A stretch of DNA of 64,000 nt from Micromonospora tulbaghiae (GTDB lineage Bacteria; Actinomycetota; Actinomycetes; Mycobacteriales; Micromonosporaceae): positions 370,495 through 434,494 of the forward strand of contig NZ_FMCQ01000003.1 of the NCBI RefSeq assembly GCF_900091605.1. Direction: 5' to 3'. Positions within the stretch are counted from its first letter, which is position 1, and the number at the start of each line of letters is the position of its first letter. The notes beneath the pieces were generated by a model that saw only the letters and a program-made list of their open reading frames with translations, did not search any database and had not been told where the DNA came from. The translations under genes were made by a program, and so were the position numbers. Below, in pieces: positions 26,513-34,652 of this stretch.

Positions 26513-27217
26513 ATGGGGAGCCGGATGGAAGCGAGGAAACCTCGGGAGCCGCTGAGCCGCGAGCGAGCCCTCGCCAGCGCGATCGCCCTTGTCGACGCCG
26601 AGGGGATGGTGGCGCTCACGATGCGCCGGCTCGCCGCCGAACTCGGCGTCGAGGCCATGTCGCTCTACCACCACCTGCCCGGCAAGGCCGGGCTGCTCGA
26701 CGGCCTCGTGGACGCCGTCGCCGCGGAGATCACCTCAGCCGCCGAGCAGGCCGAGGCGGACGCGCCCGGCGTCGACTGGCGAACCCGGCTGCGACTGCGC
26801 TTCCTCGCCGCGCGCACGGTCATGCTGCGGCACCCGTGGGCCCCGGCGCTGCTCAGCTCCCGCCCGACCGTCCCCGCCGGGGTGTACGCCTACTACGACG
26901 GGATCCTCGCCACCCTCGTCGACGGCGGCTTCTCGTACCGGATCGCCCACCGGGCGCTGCACGCCTTCGGCAGCCTGGCGCTCGGCTTCGCGCAGGAGGT
27001 GTTCCGGCCGGACGCGGGCGGGGAGGCGGACGCGGAGGCCGCGGAGGCCGCGATGGTGGCGCTGGCCGAACGACTGCCGCACCTGGCCGCGATGGTCGCC
27101 GCCGAGACCCACGACGCGACGGATCCGACGCTCGGGTGGTGCGACAGCCAGACCGAGTTCGAGTTCACCCTCGACCTGCTCTTCGACGGCCTGGAACGAC
27201 ACCGGTCCAGCGCCTGA
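26513..27217 (+). CDS. TetR/AcrR-family regulator
   Basis: The 234-residue protein has a TetR helix-turn-helix (ALASAIALVDAEGMVALTMRRLAAELGVEAMSLYHHLPGK, residues ~18-62) and a C-terminal ligand/dimerisation domain of the TetR_C type (RHPWAPALLSSRP, FGSLALGFAQE). A second in-frame ATG at 26525 has the better spaced ribosome site and may be the true start. It likely represses itself and the divergent DUF4386 gene through the palindromes at 26469-26502. The ligand is unknown. Confidence 0.9.
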   Translation: MGSRMEARKPREPLSRERALASAIALVDAEGMVALTMRRLAAELGVEAMSLYHHLPGKAGLLDGLVDAVAAEITSAAEQAEADAPGVDWRTRLRLRFLAARTVMLRHPWAPALLSSRPTVPAGVYAYYDGILATLVDGGFSYRIAHRALHAFGSLALGFAQEVFRPDAGGEADAEAAEAAMVALAERLPHLAAMVAAETHDATDPTLGWCDSQTEFEFTLDLLFDGLERHRSSA

Positions 27218-27458
27218 ACCCCGTTGGGGCAGCACCGGGAAGGGCTGCGCCATTCGCAGTCAGGTATCGGACTTGAGAGCCGACGAAAGCCGAACTGATG
27301 ACATGGCCTATCCGTCCGGCATTCGGTTTCGACCGGGACGGATCGCTCGACATCCGACTGGTCAGCTCTTTCCGGTCGTACGCGCCAATTGTCGCGCCGC
27401 TTTCCGGCCGGGCTCGCGAGTAACTTCTCGTACCACCGCATTCACGAGGAGTCACTTT

Positions 27459-28853
27459 ATGTCTGAGGAAACCTGGCTCGCGGCCCGCCTGATTCCCACT
27501 TCCGGGATCAACGGCGCGGACGAGCAGGAACGCCGGGCGACATCCGCCCTGCTGGCGGTGATGAGCGCGGTCCGGGAGTTCGGACGTGTCCTGACCCAGT
27601 CCGTCGGCGCACCGGCCGGAGTGGTGCAGACCTTCATCGAGGTTCCCTTCAAACTCGGAAATCAGCAGCTCTTCCCGGACGGTCTCATCCGCGTCACCAG
27701 GGGGCAGCGCCAGTGGACCGCACTCCTGGAGGTGAAGACCGGCAGCAACCCGCTGCGGTCCGAGCAGTTGGAGGCCTATCTGGACATCGCACGGGAACAG
27801 GGATTCGACGCCCTCATCACGATCTCCAACGAGATAGCCCCCGTCCCGGGCCAGCACCCGACGACCGTCGATCGGCGAAAACTACGCAAGGTCGCCCTGT
27901 ACCACCTGCCCTGGACGGAGATCCTCACCCAGGCGGTGATCCAGAAGGAGTACCGCGGCGTCGCAGACCCGGATCAGGCATGGGTTCTGGGCGAGCTGAT
28001 CCGATACCTCGAACACCCGCGCTCGGGCGCTCTTGAGTTCAGCGACATGGGGCCGGCGTGGGTGCAGGTTCGGGATGGGGTGTCGGCCGGGACACTACGG
28101 ACGGGCGACGGTGCGGCAGCGCAGGTCGCCGGACGCTTCGACGCCCTGATCCGTTACGCATGCCTCCGACTCGGTCGACAGCTCGGCACCGACGTGACTC
28201 CCGCGCTGAGCCGCCGCGACCTCGCCGATCCGGCCGCGCGCACCCAGTCGCTCGCCAACCAACTCGCCAGTGCCGGCACCCTGACCGGCAGCATCCGGAT
28301 CCCGGGTGCGGTCGGCCACCTTCACGTCACGGCCGACCTGCGGGCAGGGCAGATCGTCTGCCATGTCGATGTCGACGCCCCACGGTCTGGCCGACCGACC
28401 ACGCGGGTGAACTGGCTGGTCCGTCAACTGAAGGACGCCCCGGACACAGTCCGGATCGAGGCATTCGCCATGCACGCCCGAGGCGGCGGCGCCACGGATC
28501 TCCTCCGCCAGGTCCGCGCCGAGCCGACGACGCTCATCAGCGATCCCACGCGCGAACTGCGGGCATTCCGCATCGCCCAGAGCACGGCCGCGGGAACCAA
28601 GCGTGGCAGCGGCCGTGGTGCCTTCATCGACTCCGTGCTGCACGCCGTCGACGGCTTCTACGAGCAGATCATCCAGAACCTCAAGCCGTGGATGCCCGCG
28701 CCGCCCCGGTTGCGTACGCCGGAGGACGTGATCCCCGTACAGCCGGTCGCCTCCAGCCTCGTCTCCACCGCCATCTCCTCCCAGGACAGCCCCGAGTTCG
28801 ACACCCAGGGAACGCCCGGCGGATCTGGTTCCTCGGACAGCTCCGGCGAGTGA
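27459..28853 (+). CDS. PD-(D/E)XK nuclease-like protein of unknown role
   Basis: The 464-residue protein has no recognised name. Residues 60-110 show a PD-(D/E)XK-like core: Glu61, then Pro73-Asp74 in LFPDG, Glu91-x-Lys93 in LLEVKTG after a beta-hairpin gap, and Gln103 on the following helix (SEQLEAYLDIARE). This order is the catalytic layout of restriction-like nucleases. The remaining 350 residues form a mixed domain with conserved-looking pieces (NWLVRQLKDAPDTVRIEAFAMHARG, RGAFIDSVLHAVDGFYEQIIQNLKPW) and a Ser/Gly-rich tail. There is no signal peptide or membrane segment. The ATG at 27459 follows GAGGAG. Codon use and the upstream region are slightly less GC-extreme than neighbours. Nuclease activity and any defence or repair role are inference. 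Confidence 0.75.
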   Translation: MSEETWLAARLIPTSGINGADEQERRATSALLAVMSAVREFGRVLTQSVGAPAGVVQTFIEVPFKLGNQQLFPDGLIRVTRGQRQWTALLEVKTGSNPLRSEQLEAYLDIAREQGFDALITISNEIAPVPGQHPTTVDRRKLRKVALYHLPWTEILTQAVIQKEYRGVADPDQAWVLGELIRYLEHPRSGALEFSDMGPAWVQVRDGVSAGTLRTGDGAAAQVAGRFDALIRYACLRLGRQLGTDVTPALSRRDLADPAARTQSLANQLASAGTLTGSIRIPGAVGHLHVTADLRAGQIVCHVDVDAPRSGRPTTRVNWLVRQLKDAPDTVRIEAFAMHARGGGATDLLRQVRAEPTTLISDPTRELRAFRIAQSTAAGTKRGSGRGAFIDSVLHAVDGFYEQIIQNLKPWMPAPPRLRTPEDVIPVQPVASSLVSTAISSQDSPEFDTQGTPGGSGSSDSSGE

Positions 28854-29014
28854 TGCCGCCGATCCGCCCGTAGTGGGGGCGGCCGGCTGGACCCCGGCCC
28901 GGCCGGGCCTGCTCGACGACTTGAAGAATGTTCGGCCCTGACGGACAGTCGCGGCGTCGCTCGACGGCCCGCGGCCGAGCGGTTCGGGCGGCGCCGGGCG
29001 GGTACCAGCACGGC

Positions 29015-29188
29015 ATGACTGATCCGGTTGAGCTTTCCGAACTGCACGCCGGAGGCGCCGACCCCGACGACGTCACCCCGGACGAGCCGCACGCGGACCT
29101 GGACGGCACCGACGAGAACTCACCGGCGGAGTTCGGCCTGCCGACAGACGGCACCGCCCCGGCCGGGGAGGACCCGGCCCAGTCCTGA
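29015..29188 (+). CDS. Small acidic hypothetical protein
   Basis: A 57-residue, highly acidic, Asp/Glu/Pro-rich peptide (DPDDVTPDEPHADLDGTDEN) without hydrophobic segments, probably disordered. The ATG at 29015 has only weak upstream G-richness. Codon choice fits coding. It is followed after 18 bp by a strong hairpin (29207-29257). No function is recognised. Confidence 0.5.
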   Translation: MTDPVELSELHAGGADPDDVTPDEPHADLDGTDENSPAEFGLPTDGTAPAGEDPAQS

Positions 29189-29206
29189 CGCGCCGCTGCG
29201 CCGTGA

Positions 29207-29257
29207 GTGGAACGTCATGGGTGTCTACGGCACCGTTTGACACCCATGATGTTCCAC
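29207..29257. repeat. Long intergenic hairpin (GTCATGGGTGTC type)
   Basis: A 19-base arm at 29207-29225 (core TCATGGGTGTC) pairs with 29239-29257 (core GACACCCATGA) with a single G-T wobble, enclosing a 13-nt loop. It lies between two converging genes and could act as a bidirectional terminator or be a dispersed repeat. Confidence 0.75.
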
Positions 29258-29282
29258 CCGACGGTTGTGAGGGCCGAGAGCG

Positions 29283-30005
29283 CTAGTTGGGCAGGGCGGC
29301 GAGACCGGCCAGCAGTTCCCACCGCTCGGCCTCGGTGAGCACCGCGTACGCCGGTTCGTCGCGGCGGTCGGTGTCCGCCTCGATCGCCGTGCGTTCCGGG
29401 CCGTCCGGCAGCGCGCGGATCTCGTCGGCGGTCAGCCCGGCGGCCCGCCACGCGGCCCGGTGCGCGTCCGCGCGGTGGTGGCGCAGCGAGCCCAGCCGGG
29501 TGACGAGCAGCAGCGCCGGGGAGGCGCCCTCCGGCTCGTACGGCGGGGACATCGCCCGGAACGCCGGCCCGCCGGTGGCCTGCGCGTGCGTCAGCACCCG
29601 GCCGACCAGGTCGGCGAGGCGGGGCACGACGCTCAGACCGGGCAGCGCGTCGGGCAGCATGGTCCACAGTTCCTCGGCGGCCTCGCCGGTGGCCCGCTGG
29701 GCGAACAGTGTCAGCTCGCGGCCGAGGTCGGTGAGGTGCCAGGCGCCCTCGGCGTCCCGGACGACGATGCCCTGCTCCAGCTCCTCGTCCATGCTTCCGG
29801 AGGTGTAGATCAGGCCGTCGGCCAGCGCCTCGGCCGGGATCGGCCGGGCCAGCACACCGGAGAAGAAGCTGTTCTCCGCGCCGAGTGTGCAGCCCCGCTC
29901 GGCGTAGAACGCCTCCATCCGGGCGCGGGCTCCCCAGCGGGCACCCACGTAGACCCGGTCGATCGCCGGCCTTACGAGTCGCGCGTAGCTCACCGTCGTC
30001 TCCAC
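29283..30005 (-). CDS. Uncharacterised protein, possible winged-helix type
   Basis: The 240-residue soluble protein is not recognised. It has an N-terminal helical part (YARLVRPAIDRVYVGARWGAR), a region that could form a winged helix (MDEELEQGIVVRDAEGAWHLTDLGRELT, reminiscent of MarR-like domains with a wing before TxxGRxL), and a helical C-terminal half (SLRHHRADAHRAAWRAAGLTADEIRALP). No metal or catalytic motif stands out. It reads convergently to the small acidic gene and is separated by 61 bp from ilvD on the same strand. Confidence 0.7.
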   Translation of the reverse strand: METTVSYARLVRPAIDRVYVGARWGARARMEAFYAERGCTLGAENSFFSGVLARPIPAEALADGLIYTSGSMDEELEQGIVVRDAEGAWHLTDLGRELTLFAQRATGEAAEELWTMLPDALPGLSVVPRLADLVGRVLTHAQATGGPAFRAMSPPYEPEGASPALLLVTRLGSLRHHRADAHRAAWRAAGLTADEIRALPDGPERTAIEADTDRRDEPAYAVLTEAERWELLAGLAALPN

Positions 30006-30066
30006 GCCGCCGGACCCTACCGGCGGCGGGCGACGCGCGGGGCCCCGTAGCAGGGCCCCGCGCTGC

Positions 30067-31914
30067 TCACTCCGGGACGCGGCGGTAGGCGCCGTCGCTG
30101 GCCGAGGTCGCCATCGACGCGTACGCGCGCAGCGCCGCCGACACCGGACGCTGCCGGTCGACCGGGGTGTACGGGCGGTCCCGCTTCTCCTCGGCCACCC
30201 GGCGTGCCTCCAGCTCGTCGGCGGGCACGTTCAGCTCGATCGACCGGCCCGGGATGTCGATGACGATCTCGTCGCCGTCTCGCACCAGCGCGATCAGCCC
30301 GCCGGAGGCAGCCTCCGGGGAGACGTGCCCGATGGACAGGCCGGAGGTGCCGCCGGAGAACCGGCCATCGGTCAGCAGTGCGCAGGAACGGCCCAGCCCG
30401 CGGCCCTTGAGGAACGAGGTGGGGTAGAGCATCTCCTGCATGCCGGGACCGCCCTTCGGGCCCTCGTACCGGATCACCACCACGTCCCCGGCGACGATCT
30501 CCTTGGCGAGGATCGCGGTCACCGCGTCGTCCTGCGACTCGTAGACCTTGGCCGGGCCGCGGAACGTCAGGCACTCCTCGGGCACGCCGGCGGTCTTCAC
30601 CACGCAGCCGGCCGGCGCGAGGTTGCCGTGCAGGATGGCCAGGCCGCCGTCCGCGCTGTACGCGTTCTCCCGGTCCCGGATGCAGCCGCCGGCCGCGTCG
30701 GTGTCCAGCGACGACCAGCGGTTGGTGGTGGAGAACGGCTCGGTGGTGCGCACCCCGCCCGGCGCGGCGTGGAACAGCTCGACCGCCTCCCGCGTGGCCG
30801 AGCCGCTCCGGACGTCCCAGTCGGCCAGCCACTTGTCGAGGCTGGGGGAGTGCACCGCGCGCACGTCGCGGTGCAGCAGCCCGGCGCGGTCCAGTTCACC
30901 GAGGATGGCCGGGATGCCGCCGGCCCGGTGCACGTCCTCCATGTGGTAGTTCGGCGAGTTCGGGGCGACCTTGGCCAGGCACGGCACCCGGCGCGAGATC
31001 GCGTCGATGTCGGCGACGCCGAAGTCCAGCTCCGCCTCGCGGGCGGCGGCGAGCAGGTGCAGCACGGTGTTCGTGGAGCCGCCCATCGCCACGTCGAGGG
31101 CGACCGCGTTCTCGAACGCCTCCCGGCCGGCGATCGAGCGCGGCAGCACCGAGGCGTCGTCGTTGGCGTACCACTGCTTGGCGATCTCGACGACGGTGCG
31201 CCCGGCCTCGACGAACAGCGACCGCCGCGCGGCGTGGGTGGCGAGCGTCGACCCGTTGCCGGGCAGCGCCAGGCCGATGGCCTCGGTGAGGCAGTTCATC
31301 GAGTTGGCGGTGAACATGCCGGAGCAGGAGCCGCAGGTCGGGCACGCGGAGCGCTCGATCTCGCCGAGCTGGTCGTCGGTGACCGCCTCGTTCGAGGAGG
31401 CGATCATGGCGTCGATCAGGTCGATCTTGGAGTGCACGACGCCCTCGATCGCCACCGTCTTGCCGGCCTCCATCGGGCCGCCGGAGACGAAGACGGTCGG
31501 GATGTTGAGCCGCAGCGCGGCCAGCAGCATGCCCGGGGTGATCTTGTCGCAGTTGGAGATGCAGACCAGGGCGTCCGCGCAGTGCGCGTTGACCATGTAC
31601 TCCACCGCGTCGGCGATCAGCTCCCGGCTGGGCAGGGAGTAGAGCATGCCGCCGTGGCCCATGGCGATGCCGTCGTCCACGGCGATCGTGTTGAACTCCC
31701 GGCCGACGCCGCCGGCCTCGGCCACCGCGTCGGCGACCAGGCCACCGAGGTCCTTGAGGTGGACGTGACCGGGTACGAACTGGGTGAAACTGTTCGCGAT
31801 GGCGACGATCGGCTTGCCGAAGTCGTCGTCGGTCATCCCGGTGGCCCGCCACAGGGCACGGGCGCCGGCCATCGTCCGACCGTGGGTGGAGGTCCTCGAC
31901 CGCAGCTCAGGCAT
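30067..31914 (-). CDS. ilvD: Dihydroxy-acid dehydratase
   Basis: IlvD dehydrates 2,3-dihydroxy-isovalerate and -methylvalerate to the 2-keto acids in valine/leucine and isoleucine synthesis, using an Fe-S cluster and Mg. The 615-residue protein matches the Escherichia coli type closely in length and motifs: [13 protein letters not shown] (without the extra Cys of the TPCN type), Cys122 in [10 protein letters not shown], and [11 protein letters not shown] (191-201) followed by NSMNCLTEA. The ATG at 31914 gives the expected start [13 protein letters not shown]; an upstream in-frame GTG-type extension lacks similarity. It is separated from the other ilv genes and divergent from the GGDEF-EAL gene. 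Confidence 0.96.
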   Translation of the reverse strand: MPELRSRTSTHGRTMAGARALWRATGMTDDDFGKPIVAIANSFTQFVPGHVHLKDLGGLVADAVAEAGGVGREFNTIAVDDGIAMGHGGMLYSLPSRELIADAVEYMVNAHCADALVCISNCDKITPGMLLAALRLNIPTVFVSGGPMEAGKTVAIEGVVHSKIDLIDAMIASSNEAVTDDQLGEIERSACPTCGSCSGMFTANSMNCLTEAIGLALPGNGSTLATHAARRSLFVEAGRTVVEIAKQWYANDDASVLPRSIAGREAFENAVALDVAMGGSTNTVLHLLAAAREAELDFGVADIDAISRRVPCLAKVAPNSPNYHMEDVHRAGGIPAILGELDRAGLLHRDVRAVHSPSLDKWLADWDVRSGSATREAVELFHAAPGGVRTTEPFSTTNRWSSLDTDAAGGCIRDRENAYSADGGLAILHGNLAPAGCVVKTAGVPEECLTFRGPAKVYESQDDAVTAILAKEIVAGDVVVIRYEGPKGGPGMQEMLYPTSFLKGRGLGRSCALLTDGRFSGGTSGLSIGHVSPEAASGGLIALVRDGDEIVIDIPGRSIELNVPADELEARRVAEEKRDRPYTPVDRQRPVSAALRAYASMATSASDGAYRRVPE

Positions 31915-32024
31915 GACAACCAGTCTGACACCATCCGCGCGGCGATCCTCCGGCCCGCACCCTGTGTCCCAACAGTTGCACACCCGGTGCCCCACGGGAG
32001 GCGCTCATCCGGCAGAGTTGACGC

Positions 32025-34472
32025 GTGCAGTCGTCCCCGGGGATGGTCACCGTCGCGGTGTTGAGCGGGATCGCCGCGGCCGGTGCCGCAGTGCTGCTCG
32101 CCGCGTCGGTGCGGCGCCGCACCGGCCCCCGCCGGCCGGCCCACCTGCTGCTCGCGGTCGCCGCCGGTGCCGCCCTGTTCAGCCTCCTGGTCGGTCTCGG
32201 CGGACTGCTGGCAGCCGGCGACCACTGGGCGCACCGGCAGGGCCAGCGGACCGGGTGGGCGGTCCTCGTCTCCGTCGGTACGACGCTCGCGGCGCTCGGC
32301 CTCGGCGCCGCCGTCCTGCGGCTGCCCGGCGCCGCCGCGACCCGGGCCGCCACCGCCCGGCTGCTGCTCGACGGCCTGATCATGGGCAGCGCGCTCTGGT
32401 TCGTCGGCTGGGTGGCGTTCAGCGAGCCGACCCGGCTGCTCGGCGACGCCACCCCGGTCGCCTGCCTGCCGATCGTGCTGGCCACCGTCAGCGCGGCGCT
32501 CACCACCGGGCTCACGATGATCGTCGTGCTGCGGGTCGCGCCGCCGCGCGGGTGGCTGACGCTGCTCGCCGCCGGCGCGATAGCGGTGACGGCCGGCGGG
32601 CTGGCCGTGTCCGCCGGGCTCTGCCAGGCCGGCCCGGGCATGGTGGTCACCGGCGCGGTGCTGACCGCCGCCGGTCTGCTGGCCACCGCCGTGGCCGGGC
32701 GCCGGGCCGACCTGACGCAGCTCGACGTCGACTTCATCCGCCGCGACGGCGAGTACGCCTTCGTGCCGATGTTCGCCATGGCGGCATCCGCGATGTACCA
32801 CCTGGTGCAGGGCGGCGGGTTCGACGGGTACGCCATCGTGGCCGGCACCGTCGAGGGGTTCGCCCTGGTGACCCGGCAGTACCTGGCCCTCAACGACGTG
32901 CGCGGCTACGCCGTCCGGCTCGCCGAGCGGGAGGCGCACTTCCGCGAGCTGGCGCACACCGACCCGCTGACCGGGCTGGCGAACCGGCGCGGACTGCTGC
33001 GTGCCCTGCACCGCAGTGCCGAGGCGGGCGTGCCGTGCGTGCTGCTCGGGCTCGACCTCGACGGCTTCAAGAACGTCAACGACATGCGCGGGCACGACGT
33101 CGGCGACGCGGTGCTGGTCGAGGTGGGGCGGCGGCTGCGGGGCAACCTGCGCCCGGGTGACCTGGCCGCCCGGCTCGGCGGCGACGAGTTCGCGGTGCTG
33201 ATGCACGGGGCGGCCGACCCCGGTCCGGTCGCCGACCGCCTGCTCGGGGTGCTCGGCCGGCCGTACGAGCAGGGGGACGGGCCGGTCTTCCTGTCGGTGA
33301 GCATCGGAGTGGCCGCCGGGCACGGTGAACAGGACGTCGAGCTGCTGCTGCGCTACGCCGACCTGGCGCTGCGGTACGCCAAGCAGCGGGGCAAGAACCG
33401 CATCGAGCGCTACGACGCCACGTACGACCAGTTGCTGAGCCGGCGTACCCGGATGGAGCACGAGCTGCGCGGCGCGATCGAGCGGGACGAGCTGCGGCTG
33501 GTCTTCCAGCCGGTGGCCTCGCTGCCGTCGGTGCGGCCGGTCGGCGCGGAGGCGCTGCTGCGCTGGCGGCACCCGGAGCTGGGCAACGTCCGGCCGGACG
33601 AGTTCATCCCGCTCGCCGAGGAGTGCGGGATGATCGCCAAGCTCGGCGCGTGGGTGCTGCACCAGGCCTGCTACCAGCTCTCCCGCTGGCTGGCCGACGG
33701 GCACGACGTCTGGGTGTCGGTGAACGTCTCGCCGCGAGAGCTGCACGCTCCGGAGTACGTGGTCCAGGTCGCCGACGCGCTGCGCGCGCACCACGTGCCG
33801 CCGCAGCGGCTGGTGCTGGAGGTGACCGAGCACGCGGTCGCCACCGACCTGGACGAGCTGATCCGGCGGCTCACCGCGCTGCGGCTGACCGGCGTCCGGA
33901 TCGCGCTTGACGACTTCGGCGCCGGCTACTCGTCCCTCGGCCAGCTCCGGCGGCTGCCGATCGACATTCTCAAGATCGACCACAGTCTGGTCGCCGAGCA
34001 CGAGCCGGTGCGGCCGGTCGGTCGGGACGGCCCGGCGTTCGCCCCGATGGTCGACATCGTCATGCGCCTGGGTCACCAGCTCGGGCTGGAGGTGATCGCC
34101 GAGGGCGTCACCAACCCGACCGAGCTGGCCGCCGTGGTGGCCGCCGGGTGCCGGTTCGGCCAGGGCGCGCTGTTCGGCTGGGGCGTACCGGCCGAGCACC
34201 TGGAGGCGATGCTGGAGGCGGCGACGGCGCCCGGCAACCGGCACACCGCGATGCCGCCGGCGCCCCCGCCCGCGCCGACGCGCGCCCCGTCGCCGCTGCT
34301 GCCCCGGCTGCGCAACAATCCGCCCGCCGCGGTGCCCGCCCAGCGTCCCCCGATGGAGGGATCTTCGCAGGTGGCGCCGGGTGTGGAGGGGTTGCCGGTG
34401 ACCGACACGCCCACGTCCGTGAACCAAAATGTGGGATCAGTTGACTCATCGCGTGAGATGCGTCAGGCTTAG
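32025..34472 (+). CDS. Membrane GGDEF-EAL c-di-GMP signalling protein
   Basis: This 815-residue protein probably makes and/or degrades cyclic di-GMP. About eight membrane helices (residues ~5-270) precede a canonical GGDEF domain (TDPLTGLANRRGL; GGDEF at 385-389) with an intact inhibitory I-site RxxD five residues upstream (RPGD). An EAL domain follows (EALLRW from 509; NVSPREL; DDFGAGYSS; EGVTN) with its catalytic acids intact. A Pro-rich tail ends the protein. It has the same architecture as the degenerate copy at 14167. Starts at GTG 32025 or ATG 32043 are both possible. It lies directly upstream of the ilvB leader but is not expected to be co-regulated. Confidence 0.92.
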   Translation: MQSSPGMVTVAVLSGIAAAGAAVLLAASVRRRTGPRRPAHLLLAVAAGAALFSLLVGLGGLLAAGDHWAHRQGQRTGWAVLVSVGTTLAALGLGAAVLRLPGAAATRAATARLLLDGLIMGSALWFVGWVAFSEPTRLLGDATPVACLPIVLATVSAALTTGLTMIVVLRVAPPRGWLTLLAAGAIAVTAGGLAVSAGLCQAGPGMVVTGAVLTAAGLLATAVAGRRADLTQLDVDFIRRDGEYAFVPMFAMAASAMYHLVQGGGFDGYAIVAGTVEGFALVTRQYLALNDVRGYAVRLAEREAHFRELAHTDPLTGLANRRGLLRALHRSAEAGVPCVLLGLDLDGFKNVNDMRGHDVGDAVLVEVGRRLRGNLRPGDLAARLGGDEFAVLMHGAADPGPVADRLLGVLGRPYEQGDGPVFLSVSIGVAAGHGEQDVELLLRYADLALRYAKQRGKNRIERYDATYDQLLSRRTRMEHELRGAIERDELRLVFQPVASLPSVRPVGAEALLRWRHPELGNVRPDEFIPLAEECGMIAKLGAWVLHQACYQLSRWLADGHDVWVSVNVSPRELHAPEYVVQVADALRAHHVPPQRLVLEVTEHAVATDLDELIRRLTALRLTGVRIALDDFGAGYSSLGQLRRLPIDILKIDHSLVAEHEPVRPVGRDGPAFAPMVDIVMRLGHQLGLEVIAEGVTNPTELAAVVAAGCRFGQGALFGWGVPAEHLEAMLEAATAPGNRHTAMPPAPPPAPTRAPSPLLPRLRNNPPAAVPAQRPPMEGSSQVAPGVEGLPVTDTPTSVNQNVGSVDSSREMRQA
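34441..34469 (+). promoter_or_regulatory. Candidate ilvB promoter
   Basis: TTGACT (34441-34446) and CAGGCT (34464-34469) are 17 bases apart. They predict transcription starting at about 34476-34477, right at the ATG of the short leader peptide, i.e. a leaderless message. The -35 box overlaps the end of the GGDEF-EAL gene. Confidence 0.55.
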
Positions 34473-34476
34473 CCGC

Positions 34477-34512
34477 ATGTCGTCGAACCGGTCGCCGCGA
34501 GTACTTACCTGA
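34477..34512 (+). CDS. Putative ilvB leader peptide
   Basis: An 11-codon frame encodes MSSNRSPRVLT and stops at the foot of the first leader hairpin. Val and Leu codons sit next to the stop, where a stalled ribosome would cover the hairpin. An in-frame GTG at 34453 would lengthen it to include further Val and Leu codons, but would start before the predicted transcript. The role in attenuation is inferred from position, the two hairpins and the downstream ilvBNC operon. Confidence 0.5.
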   Translation: MSSNRSPRVLT

Positions 34513-34569
34513 GCGCACTCTCCCACCGAGAGTGCGCTGGCCCCGTGCATCCTGCACGTGGGCTTTTTT
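34512..34569 (+). promoter_or_regulatory. ilvBNC attenuator (two hairpins, U-tract)
   Basis: The first hairpin has a perfect 11-bp stem (AGCGCACTCTC 34512-34522 with GAGAGTGCGCT 34528-34538). The second, about 34540-34563 (GTGCA/TGCAC core flanked by GCCC/GGGC), is followed by six T at 34564-34569, a classical intrinsic terminator rare in this GC-rich genome. It sits 84 bp before ilvB, so it must be read through for expression. This is the architecture expected for branched-chain amino acid attenuation. Confidence 0.7.
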
Positions 34570-34652
34570 GTTGCCGTCGGACCATCGCCGGGACCTCCCC
34601 GTCCCATCCTGAGAAGCGCGTCACCCACTCACTTCCGAAGGCTTGAACCGCC

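Noticed and set aside
26589-27458. In-frame upstream extension of the PD-(D/E)XK gene
   Set aside because: It lies over the TetR gene in another frame and translates to Arg/Ser/Pro-rich nonsense; ATG 27459 has a good ribosome site.
31833-34427. 864-codon minus-strand frame opposite the GGDEF-EAL gene
   Set aside because: Shadow of the real plus-strand gene; composition is His/Gln/Arg-rich and lacks any domain.
34453-34512. Longer ilvB leader peptide from GTG 34453
   Set aside because: It would start upstream of the predicted transcript start and lacks a ribosome site; the ATG at 34477 is favoured, though the GTG is not excluded.
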